From positions 124,001 through 188,000 of the forward strand of contig JAOARD010000009.1 in NCBI GenBank assembly GCA_025210735.1: a stretch of 64,000 nucleotides of DNA, read 5' to 3'. Each line of letters opens with the position of its first letter. Position 1 is the first letter of the stretch. The notes below the pieces were generated by a model. It was not told where the DNA came from and searched no databases. It saw only the letters and a list, made by a program, of their open reading frames with translations. This DNA is from Bacteroidales bacterium (GTDB taxonomy: Bacteria > Bacteroidota > Bacteroidia > Bacteroidales > UBA6680). Positions 1 through 8,056 of the stretch are shown one piece after another. A program made the position numbers and the translations under genes.

Positions 1-156
1 AACACGCCATGTGATGTTGCTGTAATTGGTACACCAATAGATCTTAGTCGTATAATAAAGATAAAGAAACCTGTTGTAAAGGTAGGATATGATCTGCAAG
101 AGATTGGTGTTCCGAACCTACAAGGTGTACTTGATGAGTTTTTAAGTAAGAAGTAA
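1..156 (+). CDS. Predicted GTPase, C-terminal fragment (cyclic 2,3-diphosphoglycerate synthetase-like, COG2403)
   Basis: An open frame runs in from the left edge and stops with TAA at 154-156, leaving the last 51 residues. The fragment contains TPIDLSRIIKIKKP and then VGYDLQEIGVPNL, which matches what I recall of the C-terminus of the COG2403 predicted GTPases related to cyclic 2,3-diphosphoglycerate synthetase (the stretch where a nucleotide-bound domain ends in an LxxIGxPxL segment). The catalytic P-loop would lie outside the window, so the activity cannot be judged. The gene is followed directly by an intrinsic terminator and so ends its transcription unit. The family assignment rests on a short tail only. 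Confidence 0.6.
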   Translation, partial: NTPCDVAVIGTPIDLSRIIKIKKPVVKVGYDLQEIGVPNLQGVLDEFLSKK

Positions 157-175
157 TTTTATAATACAATATTAT

Positions 176-212
176 AAAGTCGCTATATCGCTTGTATATA
201 GCGACTTTTATT
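176..212 (+). terminator. Intrinsic terminator
   Basis: AAAGTCGCTATAT and ATATAGCGACTTT form a perfect 13-bp stem around a 7-nt loop, followed by a T-rich tract, 20 bp after the stop of the GTPase gene. Confidence 0.85.
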
Positions 213-310
213 GTTTTAATAATGTTAAATTAACAATTTGCAGTGCTTTACTTTTGCTGTTCATATTAATAAGTGCTATTTTTGGGCGATTGGATCTTAA
301 ACTTAGGTAT

Positions 311-874
311 ATGAGAGTAAAAGTACTACTAATAGTTTTATGCGTCCATCTGGGTGTTATGGCGCAGGACGCAAAAAAGGAAAGTAAAAAGCAGAGCGAT
401 CAAATTGTAATGCTTTCAGGTGAGAAAATTCCATGTGACGTAATCAAGATTTATTCGTCAAAGATACGATACAGGTTAGATGGGGTTAAACGTGACCAGT
501 ATGTTAAGAAAGATAACGTAGAGAAAGTTATCTACCGTACAGGAAAAATAAGAACTGTAAATAAACCTGCTTTTAAGGAGTTAAAAGAGGATGATTACAG
601 AATGATATTCCTTACAGACAATAAAGATGATGTAGCCGGAATGTATCCGCGAAAAGAGATTATTGTAAGATCAGCAAAAAGTAGCAGATCATCGTCTGCT
701 GCAAGAAAGAGTGCTGAGATAAAGATTAGAAAAAAGGCAGTTAGATATAAAGCTGTTATGGTTCTTATAACAAGTAGAGAACGTCAGGGAGGTTTTGGAG
801 AGCCACCGTCATACATAATAAAGGGTATTCCTTACTGTTCTGAACCGGAAGAGAAAAAAGAGAATAAACAATAG
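311..874 (+). CDS. Small secreted hypothetical protein
   Basis: I do not recognise a named family. The ATG at 311 is preferred over the in-frame ATG at 254 because it is followed at once by a clean signal peptide (MRVKVLLIVLCVHLGVMAQ, cleavage after AQ); the 254 start would add 19 unlikely residues. The mature protein of about 168 residues is basic. Its first part (SGEKIPCDVIKIYSSKIRYR, then a DNVEKVIYRTGK motif) resembles the N-terminal module of the secreted protein at 15196..16035 (NGKVIEGKIIEYVTDKYVKI, then YIKEVIRSG). The C-terminal half is Arg/Lys/Ser-rich without recognisable domain. It stands alone between two terminators. A periplasmic or surface location is inferred. Confidence 0.75.
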   Translation: MRVKVLLIVLCVHLGVMAQDAKKESKKQSDQIVMLSGEKIPCDVIKIYSSKIRYRLDGVKRDQYVKKDNVEKVIYRTGKIRTVNKPAFKELKEDDYRMIFLTDNKDDVAGMYPRKEIIVRSAKSSRSSSAARKSAEIKIRKKAVRYKAVMVLITSRERQGGFGEPPSYIIKGIPYCSEPEEKKENKQ

Positions 875-878
875 AGCA

Positions 879-908
879 TATAGCTGTCATATTATGGCAG
901 CTATTTTT
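879..908 (+). terminator. Intrinsic terminator
   Basis: An imperfect stem (ATAGCTGTCA with TGGCAGCTAT, one G-T pair) is followed by TTTTT just after the stop codon of the secreted-protein gene. Confidence 0.75.
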
Positions 909-939
909 GTATATAGTTTGAAAATATTATAGGTAAAAT

Positions 940-972
940 AAAAGAGAGTATTTTAACAATACTCTCTTTTTG
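940..972. terminator. Bidirectional intrinsic terminator
   Basis: AAAGAGAGTAT and ATACTCTCTTT form an 11-bp stem with an A-tract before it and a T-tract after it. It lies between two converging genes and can serve both, chiefly the leftward M49-like gene that ends at 1008. Confidence 0.8.
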
Positions 973-1007
973 CTAAACGGAAAAAATCAATATTTAGTTT
1001 AAAGTTG

Positions 1008-2648
1008 TTATATCTTAGTACGTAATTTTCCCTGATCGTAGATAATATCTGTTGGTATGTTCTCTTGTTGCAGATAATAAAGATCTATAAGTAGTTCGTC
1101 GTGAATATATCCTTTTTCGCGGATTAGTTTTGTTGACTCCTTATAATCTCCGTCTGCGTGTATTTTTAGGATGTACTCCGTCATTTTAAATGTGTGAAGC
1201 TTCATATTGTCATACTCAACATAGTAAGTTCTTTTGTCTCTGTCATAAATTATTGCTTCGTTATCAAGCAGATAGTTGAAAACAATCATGCTAGCAACGC
1301 TGTAAGCATTTTTTATACCATATCTTACAATTCTTAACAGGCTGGTTACAAATGTAACGTAGTGCGACATTATCTCATCGGCATCGGCACCGTCAATTTC
1401 AAGCTTTTTAGCCATAAAATATTGTGATACAATTAATGAATATGTAATCTCAGATACAGTATAGGTATCCTGAAGTGCCAGTTTTACCGATTTACCATCC
1501 TTTGTCTTTTTTATACCTAATCCGTTTCCTATCTCAGACATCATTAAGTTCTCAACAAAACTTTCGTACCTTATTAAATCTCGTTGATCTTTGTCAATTA
1601 GTTTATTACCAATTGGTTTAAGAATCAGGTTATATTTAGCTGACACTGCATTCTCAAACAGCATCTTTTTACTACCATAATTAAGATGAAAGTTAGGATC
1701 TTGTGGAAGAAAGATAGATATCTCTTTAGCTCCTGTATTCCATTTTCCACTACATATTATCATCTCGTTTACATCAATATGAGTTCCTTCTGATGGAATT
1801 TCGCTTTTGAGTCCGTCTTCAATAGGAAGAGAGTTTTGTAGATATGGCATTAACTGCATTAGCTTTTTAGATGTTTCACGCCACTCCATTTTAGGCAGAA
1901 GAATAACAGAAGCATAAGTGTTTTTAAGATTATATAACTGATCCTCATTAGACAGTGATTCAACAGGGCCAAATATGAAGTTTATTGGATAGTGATCAAC
2001 ATTCATCCATTTAATAAAACTATTAGTGTATTCGTCTTTTTTTATATCCTCTGTAAGAGCAATCAGATATTCCTTAAACTCCTTATTATCGCATATATCA
2101 ATAGCCTTGTTTATATAATGTATAGCCTGATCAAGGTTCGATTTGTATGCCTCGTAATATCTCTTTGTTTTTATTTTACCTCTCTTGTCTCTTATTAATA
2201 TGGTAAAAGGACTGTATTTATCCTCATCTTTAATCTCATTAAACTCCTCAGTAGTCATATCCTTTGGATATAGATTACTTCCTTTAGGTTTTTCGCCTAT
2301 ACCTTCAATAAAAGGTTTATTATCATTAAACCTGTCCCAGGGACCATAATTTATGGTTATATACTCTTTAATATCATCAGGTTTATTGCGATATAGATAG
2401 AGTAATTCATTTTTCTCTCCGTATGTCTGTTTCCAAAATATTGCATCTGCCTGCTTAGCAGCTTTTGTAAGATAATGGATTATTTTTCTGTGATTCTCAT
2501 CTAATTCAGACAGATCTGCATATAACTGAATTTTTGCATACTGATCTATATTACTCTGCTTAGAATTGGCTGAATCGGTATTATTTACTCCGTTACAGGA
2601 GATCATAAGACAGCAAATTGATAGTATAATTAATATTCTGAAACGCAT
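1008..2648 (-). CDS. M49 (dipeptidyl-peptidase III)-like lipoprotein lacking the zinc ligands, probable pseudoenzyme
   Basis: The protein (546 aa) opens with a lipoprotein signal, lipobox LMISC with Cys18. The rest follows the Bacteroidetes Zn-hydrolase branch of peptidase family M49 as I know it: ADLSELDENHRKIIHYL near the N-terminus, INYGPWDRFNDNKPFIEGIG around residue 100, and a GTHIDVNEMI segment. Where the family has the HExxHGLG zinc motif this protein has SEIGNGLG (residues 371-378), so both His ligands are Ser and Asn. Where the family has EEGKAD, third ligand on the second Glu, it has SEITYS (399-404), with Ile at that Glu. The surrounding fold residues are kept. Peptidase activity is therefore unlikely; a binding or scaffold role is inferred. 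There is no frameshift, so the gene is under selection as a protein. Confidence 0.8.
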   Translation of the reverse strand: MRFRILIILSICCLMISCNGVNNTDSANSKQSNIDQYAKIQLYADLSELDENHRKIIHYLTKAAKQADAIFWKQTYGEKNELLYLYRNKPDDIKEYITINYGPWDRFNDNKPFIEGIGEKPKGSNLYPKDMTTEEFNEIKDEDKYSPFTILIRDKRGKIKTKRYYEAYKSNLDQAIHYINKAIDICDNKEFKEYLIALTEDIKKDEYTNSFIKWMNVDHYPINFIFGPVESLSNEDQLYNLKNTYASVILLPKMEWRETSKKLMQLMPYLQNSLPIEDGLKSEIPSEGTHIDVNEMIICSGKWNTGAKEISIFLPQDPNFHLNYGSKKMLFENAVSAKYNLILKPIGNKLIDKDQRDLIRYESFVENLMMSEIGNGLGIKKTKDGKSVKLALQDTYTVSEITYSLIVSQYFMAKKLEIDGADADEIMSHYVTFVTSLLRIVRYGIKNAYSVASMIVFNYLLDNEAIIYDRDKRTYYVEYDNMKLHTFKMTEYILKIHADGDYKESTKLIREKGYIHDELLIDLYYLQQENIPTDIIYDQGKLRTKI

Positions 2649-2780
2649 ATTTTATATATTTAAATGCACGCTATAAATTACAAAAAAAAGATCAGAAATA
2701 TTAGGAACATTATAAAAAAATACTATAAAAGATTCAGTAGTGGTATTAAATCAAGAAGATGATTTCAGATATCTCTGTTA

Positions 2781-3758
2781 CTAGAATAATGAATAGCAGA
2801 TATTTAACATGTCAGAATCTGCAAAACTATTTTTTAGCTTATTATTAATAAGGTTATATATTATATGAAAATTATGTTCTCTGTCAGTTATACTCTCTTT
2901 TATAACCTTGGTTAAATTTTCTGGTGTTTTATTACCAATTATATCAACAGATTTTATTACACCATTCTCTACAGTCACATTTGTGTTAAACTCAAATTCG
3001 GAATTTATGAAATTACCTTTTACATTATATTTTGGTGAGTAACCAAAGTTCCAGCTCCACAATCTGTATCGGTTTTCGGCAATACTGTTTATTGCATCAT
3101 TATCCTTTGAGCTGAATTTATACTCAATAGTATTTTTTATATAGTTTTTAAAAAACAGAGATATACTGTTTCTGAAACTGTCAAAGTCCTGATTTATAGG
3201 TATAAGATCTGATATATTTGCAACATTGGTTCTGTTTGACTGTACTGCTTTACTTTTATATCTATTCTCCTCTCTTTTTATAGCATTGTTTAAAATTGTA
3301 AGATCAGAGTTAAACAGTAGTGTTCCGTGATGCATTACTCTGTTTTTATATATATGCTCTGCATTTCCTGATATTTTATCTTTACCAATCCTTATCTCGT
3401 TTTTACTACCAAGATAGGCTTCTGCACCAATGCTTTTCAGGTAATCAATAACAGGTTGGGTATACTTTTTAAAATCTATAAGTTTTCCTGTTTCTCCGTT
3501 TCTGATAAATGTAAAGTTCAGATTACCATTGTCATGATATACAGTACCACCACCAGATAATCTTCTTACAACATCTATGTTCTTATCTATTACAAACCTA
3601 AGATTTATCTCCTCAAGAGTATTCTGATGTTTACCCACAATTATAGATGGGGTATTACTGTAAATAAATATAATATCCTCAGTAAAGTTTCGTAACAGAT
3701 ACTCTTCTGTTGCGATATTTATATATGGATTAGTAGTTGTTGAGTTTATAAACAACAT
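2781..3758 (-). CDS. lplA: Lipoate-protein ligase A
   Basis: The enzyme (325 aa) activates free lipoate with ATP and attaches it to E2 and GcvH lipoyl domains. Family marks are visible: RRLSGGGTVYHDNGNLNFTF (residues about 64-83) forms the lipoyl-AMP pocket, and KISGNAEHIYKNRVMHHGTLL follows around 128, with the Lys of KISG as the adenylate-contacting residue. A C-terminal accessory domain of usual size is present. The start overlaps the end of the PAP2 gene by 29 bp, indicating cotranscription in the hpt-adk-obg group. Together with lipA and lipB at 12330..13886 the cell has both scavenging and de novo lipoylation routes. Confidence 0.93.
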   Translation of the reverse strand: MLFINSTTTNPYINIATEEYLLRNFTEDIIFIYSNTPSIIVGKHQNTLEEINLRFVIDKNIDVVRRLSGGGTVYHDNGNLNFTFIRNGETGKLIDFKKYTQPVIDYLKSIGAEAYLGSKNEIRIGKDKISGNAEHIYKNRVMHHGTLLFNSDLTILNNAIKREENRYKSKAVQSNRTNVANISDLIPINQDFDSFRNSISLFFKNYIKNTIEYKFSSKDNDAINSIAENRYRLWSWNFGYSPKYNVKGNFINSEFEFNTNVTVENGVIKSVDIIGNKTPENLTKVIKESITDREHNFHIIYNLINNKLKNSFADSDMLNICYSLF

Positions 3759-4329
3759 GTTCTCTTCTTTTTTCTTGTTTTATTGGAAACAGGAAAAGAA
3801 GCTTAATGTTTATCCAGCCTAGTATAATTCCAATAATGGCTCCAACAATTATATCGCCCGGAAAGTGCGATCCAAGATATACTCTGGTATATGCAACAAA
3901 TGTTGCCCATATGAATATTGATATAGTGAACCATCTGCGTTTTATAAGTTTAGACGTAAAATAAGCTAAACCAAATGAGCTTGCTGCATGAGCAGAGAAG
4001 AATCCAAATCTTCCGCCACATTTACCCTGATATAGGTTAATAAATGGTCCTAATTCAGGATCGCGGCATGGTCTCCACCGCTCAAAAAGCTCTTTGCTAA
4101 ACATAGATAGCTGATCTGTCATGGTTATCAATAGTGCAATAAAAATTACAATAAGAATAGTCTGTAATTTATATTTGCGTCCAATACCAAACAGGATAAG
4201 CAGATATAACGGAATCCATGTGTATTTCAGTGTTCCATAATACATTATAATATCCCAGAATGGAGATGTATGTCTGTTAAAAAACAAAAATAGTTGCGTA
4301 TCCAGATTCGACAGAGTTTCAAGCATCAC
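3730..4329 (-). CDS. PAP2-family phosphatase (membrane)
   Basis: This 199-residue integral membrane protein carries the three PAP2 acid phosphatase motifs in order: KELFERWRP (K-x6-RP), FFSAHAASSFG (PSGH-like with SAH), and RVYLGSHFPGD (R-x5-H-x3-D). Several hydrophobic helices surround them and the C-terminus is basic. Such proteins dephosphorylate undecaprenyl pyrophosphate, phosphatidic acid or lipid A phosphates at the periplasmic face. The sequence does not say which, though undecaprenyl recycling is a common role at this size. It lies 7 bp downstream of obg and overlaps lplA, so it is in the hpt-adk-obg operon. Confidence 0.88.
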   Translation of the reverse strand: MMLETLSNLDTQLFLFFNRHTSPFWDIIMYYGTLKYTWIPLYLLILFGIGRKYKLQTILIVIFIALLITMTDQLSMFSKELFERWRPCRDPELGPFINLYQGKCGGRFGFFSAHAASSFGLAYFTSKLIKRRWFTISIFIWATFVAYTRVYLGSHFPGDIIVGAIIGIILGWINIKLLFLFPIKQEKRREHVVYKLNNY

Positions 4330-4336
4330 TAATGTT

Positions 4337-5332
4337 CTAAATATCCATATTTAATTCGTTCCAAACCAAATCTTTTAATTTATCAAGATTCTGATTTGCG
4401 ATTGAAGATATAAAAATTGAAGGAATATCCGGAAGATCTTCTTTTATTTCTTCTATAAGTTCTTCGTCAAGCATATCTGATTTTGTTATAGCCAAAACTC
4501 TTCGTTTATCTAATAACTCCGGATTATACTGCTTTAACTCATTCAATAATATTTTATACTCAGTGTGAATATCATCGCTATCGGCAGGAACCATGAATAG
4601 AAGCATAGAGTTTCGTTCAATGTGTCTTAGGAATCTAAGACCAAGCCCTTTACCAAGGTGAGCATTCTCAATAATACCAGGAATATCAGCCATAACAAAC
4701 GATCTGTTATCGTGGTACGATACAATTCCCAGATTTGGAGTAAGTGTTGTAAACGGGTAGTCACCAATTTTTGGTTTTGCAGCAGATACTACAGATAGCA
4801 ATGTTGACTTTCCGGCACTAGGGAAACCAACAAGTCCTATATCTGCAAGAACCTTTAATTCAAGAATAAACCAGCCCTCGCTACCCTCTTCGCCAGGTTG
4901 TGCAAATCTTGGAGTCTGGAATGTAGCCGATTTAAAGTGAGTATTCCCTAAACCTCCTCTTCCTCCTTTTACAAGTACTTTCTCCTGATTGTCCTCGGTT
5001 ATCTCAAACAGAATTTCACCTGTTTCAGCATCTTTTGCAACAGTTCCCAATGGTACATCAAGAATCATATCGTCACCTTCAGCACCAGTACTTCTGCTTC
5101 TTCCTCCACTCTCACCATGTTTACCGAAAATGTGTTTACGGTATTTTAGGTGAATAAGAGTCCAGTACTGCTTATTACCTCTTAGTATGATATGGCCTCC
5201 ACGACCTCCATCGCCACCATCAGGACCACCTTTAGCTGTTAACTTATCTCTGAAAAGATGTGCCGATCCGCTACCTCCGTTTCCTGATCGACAAAATATT
5301 CTTACGTAATCAACAAAATTTGTATCTGCCAT
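4337..5332 (-). CDS. obg: GTPase Obg/CgtA
   Basis: A ribosome-assembly and stress GTPase of 331 aa. The N-terminal OBG fold (about residues 1-158) shows the usual glycine-rich strings such as [14 protein letters not shown]. The G domain follows with G1 GFPSAGKST, the switch segment TTLTPNLG, G3 DIPGIIENA and G4 TKSD. The variable OCT domain found in some homologues is absent, as is normal in Bacteroidetes. The start lies 1 bp from the adk stop, and the order hpt-adk-obg is a conserved Bacteroidales arrangement, which supports translation from one mRNA. Confidence 0.97.
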   Translation of the reverse strand: MADTNFVDYVRIFCRSGNGGSGSAHLFRDKLTAKGGPDGGDGGRGGHIILRGNKQYWTLIHLKYRKHIFGKHGESGGRSRSTGAEGDDMILDVPLGTVAKDAETGEILFEITEDNQEKVLVKGGRGGLGNTHFKSATFQTPRFAQPGEEGSEGWFILELKVLADIGLVGFPSAGKSTLLSVVSAAKPKIGDYPFTTLTPNLGIVSYHDNRSFVMADIPGIIENAHLGKGLGLRFLRHIERNSMLLFMVPADSDDIHTEYKILLNELKQYNPELLDKRRVLAITKSDMLDEELIEEIKEDLPDIPSIFISSIANQNLDKLKDLVWNELNMDI

Positions 5333-5333
5333 T

Positions 5334-5921
5334 TTATCTTTTTGTGATGTTTAATATGTTGTCTATATGACTACATAATCTGCTAAATGTCTCTTCTTTT
5401 GATCCGTCAGCTTTAACTAATCTGTAGAGATTTAATTTTTTGTAGTAGTTAACAACTTTTGCTCTGTGCTTATTAAACAGTTTAACTCTGTTATCAACAG
5501 TTTCCTTTACTATATCGTCAATACGGGCAGATGTCTCTGCACGATGTTTTATTCTTTTTATATATTCGTTGAAAGGTGCAATAAGTTCTATTACAGAACT
5601 AATTTTTTCACCTCTCTCCTTTAATATTGATATAAGAAGTCTTGCCTGACTTAATGTTCTGGGTATACCATCAAAAATATACCCGTTGGTATCTGAATTA
5701 TCAATAATTGAATTTATAAGATCAATAATATATTTATCAGGAACAAGATCTCCATTTCTTACAAATTCAACAACATTTAATCCTAATCTGGTTTCATGGC
5801 TAATCTCATTGCGCAAAATGTCTCCTGAAGATATATGCTTCAGTTTATATTTCTGCGCAATAAGTTGCGAGTGCGTTCCTTTACCTACACCCGGAGGGCC
5901 GAAAATGACCAGATTAACCAT
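5334..5921 (-). CDS. adk: Adenylate kinase
   Basis: This 195-residue enzyme interconverts ATP + AMP and 2 ADP. Visible elements are the P-loop GPPGVGKGT (residues 8-16), the AMP-binding [17 protein letters not shown] (the family usually has DGFPRT, here Phe is Ile) and the R...SARIDD region of the LID side. The length is that of a short-LID kinase with no zinc-finger insert. It is the middle gene of hpt-adk-obg, 7 bp after hpt and 1 bp before obg. Moderate divergence (Ile in the PRT motif, Thr-His in KGTHSQ) is seen but all catalytic Arg positions that I can place are present. Confidence 0.96.
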   Translation of the reverse strand: MVNLVIFGPPGVGKGTHSQLIAQKYKLKHISSGDILRNEISHETRLGLNVVEFVRNGDLVPDKYIIDLINSIIDNSDTNGYIFDGIPRTLSQARLLISILKERGEKISSVIELIAPFNEYIKRIKHRAETSARIDDIVKETVDNRVKLFNKHRAKVVNYYKKLNLYRLVKADGSKEETFSRLCSHIDNILNITKR

Positions 5922-5928
5922 AGTTTTT

Positions 5929-6468
5929 TTATTCTACTACGGTATATATATCTGCAAGGTTTCGTCCTAAATCATCATAGTCAAGACCATAGCCTACTAT
6001 AAAGTCATTAGGAATCTCTTTTCCAACATAATCAATTTTATTATCTCCTTTATATGATTCAGGCTTATAAAGCAGAGTTGCTACCTTAATCTCTTTCGGA
6101 TTTTTCTCTTTTAACAGAGATATAATCTCAGCTAAAGTGATACCAGTATCAACAATATCTTCAATAATAATAACACTCTTACCTTCAATGTCTTCATTTA
6201 AACCAATCAATCTCTTTACATTTCCGGTAGTTGAGGTTCCTTCATAAGATGATAGCTTAAGAAATGAGATTTTGCAGTTTATTTCCAGTTCACGTACAAG
6301 ATCTGCAGTAAAGATAAATGATCCGTTAAGGATACTAAGTAATACAGGAGCTTCTTTATCAGTAAATTCGCTATTTATCATACCTGCTACCCTTTTTACA
6401 GACTCATGTATATCTTCTTTTGGCATCGAAAGCTCAAATTCTTTGTCATGTAATACTACTCTTCTCAT
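5929..6468 (-). CDS. hpt: Hypoxanthine phosphoribosyltransferase
   Basis: The enzyme salvages hypoxanthine and guanine using PRPP. The PRPP-binding loop is IIIEDIVDTGITL (about residues 98-110), preceded by the flexible-loop segment KLSSYEGTSTTG and followed by VGYGLDYDDLGRNL near the C-terminus, which is diagnostic of bacterial Hpt (179 aa, standard length). It is the first gene of the leftward purine-nucleotide group with adk and obg and is divergent from purE, so purine salvage and de novo genes face each other. A strong hairpin sits in its probable 5' UTR (6501..6545). Confidence 0.95.
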   Translation of the reverse strand: MRRVVLHDKEFELSMPKEDIHESVKRVAGMINSEFTDKEAPVLLSILNGSFIFTADLVRELEINCKISFLKLSSYEGTSTTGNVKRLIGLNEDIEGKSVIIIEDIVDTGITLAEIISLLKEKNPKEIKVATLLYKPESYKGDNKIDYVGKEIPNDFIVGYGLDYDDLGRNLADIYTVVE

Positions 6469-6500
6469 ATCTCCTATTGTGTAAATCGCGTTAATGTTTA

Positions 6501-6545
6501 TTTTTGTGTAGCAAATTAGTCGTTGACTAGGGTGCTACACAAAAA
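6501..6545 (-). promoter_or_regulatory. Long hairpin in the hpt 5' leader
   Basis: A perfect 13-bp inverted repeat (TTTTTGTGTAGCA with TGCTACACAAAAA) encloses a second 5-bp stem (TAGTC with GACTA, loop GTT) across a 3x3 internal loop. It begins about where transcription should start from the hpt promoter at 6554..6562. The mRNA would therefore carry the hairpin at its very 5' end. It has no simple terminator geometry, because T runs flank both sides symmetrically, so 5'-end stabilisation, a regulatory RNA fold or a DNA operator are the options. Confidence 0.6.
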
Positions 6546-6553
6546 AATATTTT

Positions 6554-6562
6554 GCAAAAGTA
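6554..6562 (-). promoter_or_regulatory. Probable -7 element of hpt-adk-obg
   Basis: On the minus strand the bases read TACTTTTGC, a perfect fit to the Bacteroidetes TAnnTTTGY box. It lies 86 bp upstream of the hpt start codon. No good -33 TTTG was found at the ideal spacing. Confidence 0.55.
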
Positions 6563-6609
6563 CAAATAATTAGACTATTCGTATAAATTTTTTTTAAAAC
6601 GTGAATATT

Positions 6610-7116
6610 ATGAATGCAATGGTGAGTATTATTATGGGTAGCACTTCTGATTTACCAGTTATGGAGAAGGCTGCAAAGGTTTTGAATGAATTGTGTATAC
6701 CGTTTGAAATCAATGCTCTATCGGCTCACAGAACACCTGAGGCTGTAGAGAAATTTGCAAAAGGAGCAAAGGATAATGGTGTTAAAGTAATTATTGCCGG
6801 GGCTGGTATGGCAGCTCATTTACCGGGAGTAATTTCTTCAATGACATCTATTCCTGTTATTGGGGTACCTATAAATGCATCGCTTGATGGTTTAGATGCT
6901 TTATTGGCTATTGTTCAGATGCCTCCTGGAATTCCAGTGGCAACAGTTGGAATTGATGGAGCGCAGAATGCTGGTATTCTTGCAGCGCAAATGATAGCAA
7001 CTGGTGACAATGAACTTGCTGACAGACTTATTGAATTTAAAGAGAGTCTTAAAAATAAGATTGTTAAGGCAAATCAGGAATTAAGTACAATTAAGTACGA
7101 GTACAAGGTAAACTAA
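6610..7116 (+). CDS. purE: N5-carboxyaminoimidazole ribonucleotide mutase
   Basis: PurE class I (168 aa) moves the carboxylate from N5-CAIR to CAIR in purine synthesis. It has the GSTSDLPVM substrate loop, the SAHRTPE motif carrying the catalytic His, GAGMAAHLPGV and GVPINASLDGLDALLAIVQM. I chose the ATG at 6610; a GTG at 6601 and an ATG at 6619 are also in frame, but only minor N-terminal differences follow. The gene is monocistronic, divergent from hpt, and ends in a terminator. The separate purK partner expected for class I PurE is not in the window. Confidence 0.96.
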   Translation: MNAMVSIIMGSTSDLPVMEKAAKVLNELCIPFEINALSAHRTPEAVEKFAKGAKDNGVKVIIAGAGMAAHLPGVISSMTSIPVIGVPINASLDGLDALLAIVQMPPGIPVATVGIDGAQNAGILAAQMIATGDNELADRLIEFKESLKNKIVKANQELSTIKYEYKVN

Positions 7117-7140
7117 AATTACCTGAGAAGATATGGTGTG

Positions 7141-7167
7141 AAAGCGGGCTTTTGGCTCGCTTTTTTT
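7141..7167 (+). terminator. Intrinsic terminator after purE
   Basis: AAAGCGGGC and GCTCGCTTT pair (one G-T) and are followed by seven T residues, 24 bp after the purE stop. Confidence 0.85.
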
Positions 7168-7249
7168 GATTCTGATATATTTGTTTGGTGATATATATCA
7201 AGTTGTTTAAGCAACTATTAAAGCTTAACTTTAATAAAAGCCTTAGATA

Positions 7250-8056
7250 ATGCATCGGAACATTTTTACACTATATCTAATATTATTAACTATACCTTCC
7301 TACTCACAGAGTAACAGTAGTGCTGTTTATAACGGACTTGCAGGAGTTAATGCAATATCAGAAGGAGTGTGGTCTGTAAGAGGAAATCAGGCTGGACTGG
7401 CGTCTGTTAAGAACCCAATTGGAGGAGTTACATATTCAAACAGATTTATAAAGTATAAGATATATTCAATAGGTTTCTCTGTTGCAATGCCTGTATTTAC
7501 TGGCACTTTTGGTTTAGATGTAAATCAGTTGCGTTTTGATTCATATACAAACAGAGATTATGCTTTGTCTTATGGTATGAACCTTACAAAGTTTATGAAG
7601 GCAGGTATTGCTGTAGTCTATAAGCGTATATCGTTAGGAGAATATTACGGAAGTATTGGTTCTGTGTATGTTTCTGCCGGATCAATATTAAATATCTCAA
7701 GCAGAGTTATACTAGGAATACACTTTTATAATCCCACACAAAGCACATTAAACTACCAGAGAAATGAGCAGTTACCTGCATTAGCATCGTTGGCGGTTAA
7801 ATATAAGTTAGGAGACAATATTAATGTTTACGGACAGTTTGATATAGAACTTAAACATAAATATATCTGGCATATAGCGTTGGATTATATTCCTGTAAAA
7901 AACCTTGTTGTAAGAGGAGGAATCAGAACAACTCCTGTAAACTATTCAATAGGCGTTGGGTACAGATTAAAAAGAATTGTAACCGATGCAGCTTTTGTAA
8001 TACATCCCGTACTTGGTGTATATCCTGAACTATCCGTGTCAATATCAGGATTATGA
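7250..8056 (+). CDS. PorV/PorQ-like outer membrane beta-barrel protein
   Basis: The protein (268 aa) has a signal peptide ending near PSYSQ and then a pattern of alternating hydrophobic strands of barrel type. The N-terminal segment AVYNGLAGVNAISEGVWSVRGNQAGLA resembles the start of the PorV/PorQ (FadL-like) family of Bacteroidetes, in which an NxAG motif follows. A role in type IX secretion is not shown; many paralogues of this family are uncharacterised. The stop overlaps the next start by 4 bp (ATGA), so it is translationally coupled to the HhH-barrel protein, suggesting that the two work together in the outer membrane. Confidence 0.7.
   Translation: MHRNIFTLYLILLTIPSYSQSNSSAVYNGLAGVNAISEGVWSVRGNQAGLASVKNPIGGVTYSNRFIKYKIYSIGFSVAMPVFTGTFGLDVNQLRFDSYTNRDYALSYGMNLTKFMKAGIAVVYKRISLGEYYGSIGSVYVSAGSILNISSRVILGIHFYNPTQSTLNYQRNEQLPALASLAVKYKLGDNINVYGQFDIELKHKYIWHIALDYIPVKNLVVRGGIRTTPVNYSIGVGYRLKRIVTDAAFVIHPVLGVYPELSVSISGL

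Noticed and set aside
6601..6609. GTG start for purE
   Set aside because: An ATG 9 bp downstream gives a normal-length protein; the GTG adds three residues without support.
7250..8056. Firm assignment as T9SS component PorQ or PorV
   Set aside because: Only the N-terminal pattern and barrel character agree; a specific PorQ/PorV identity would need an alignment.
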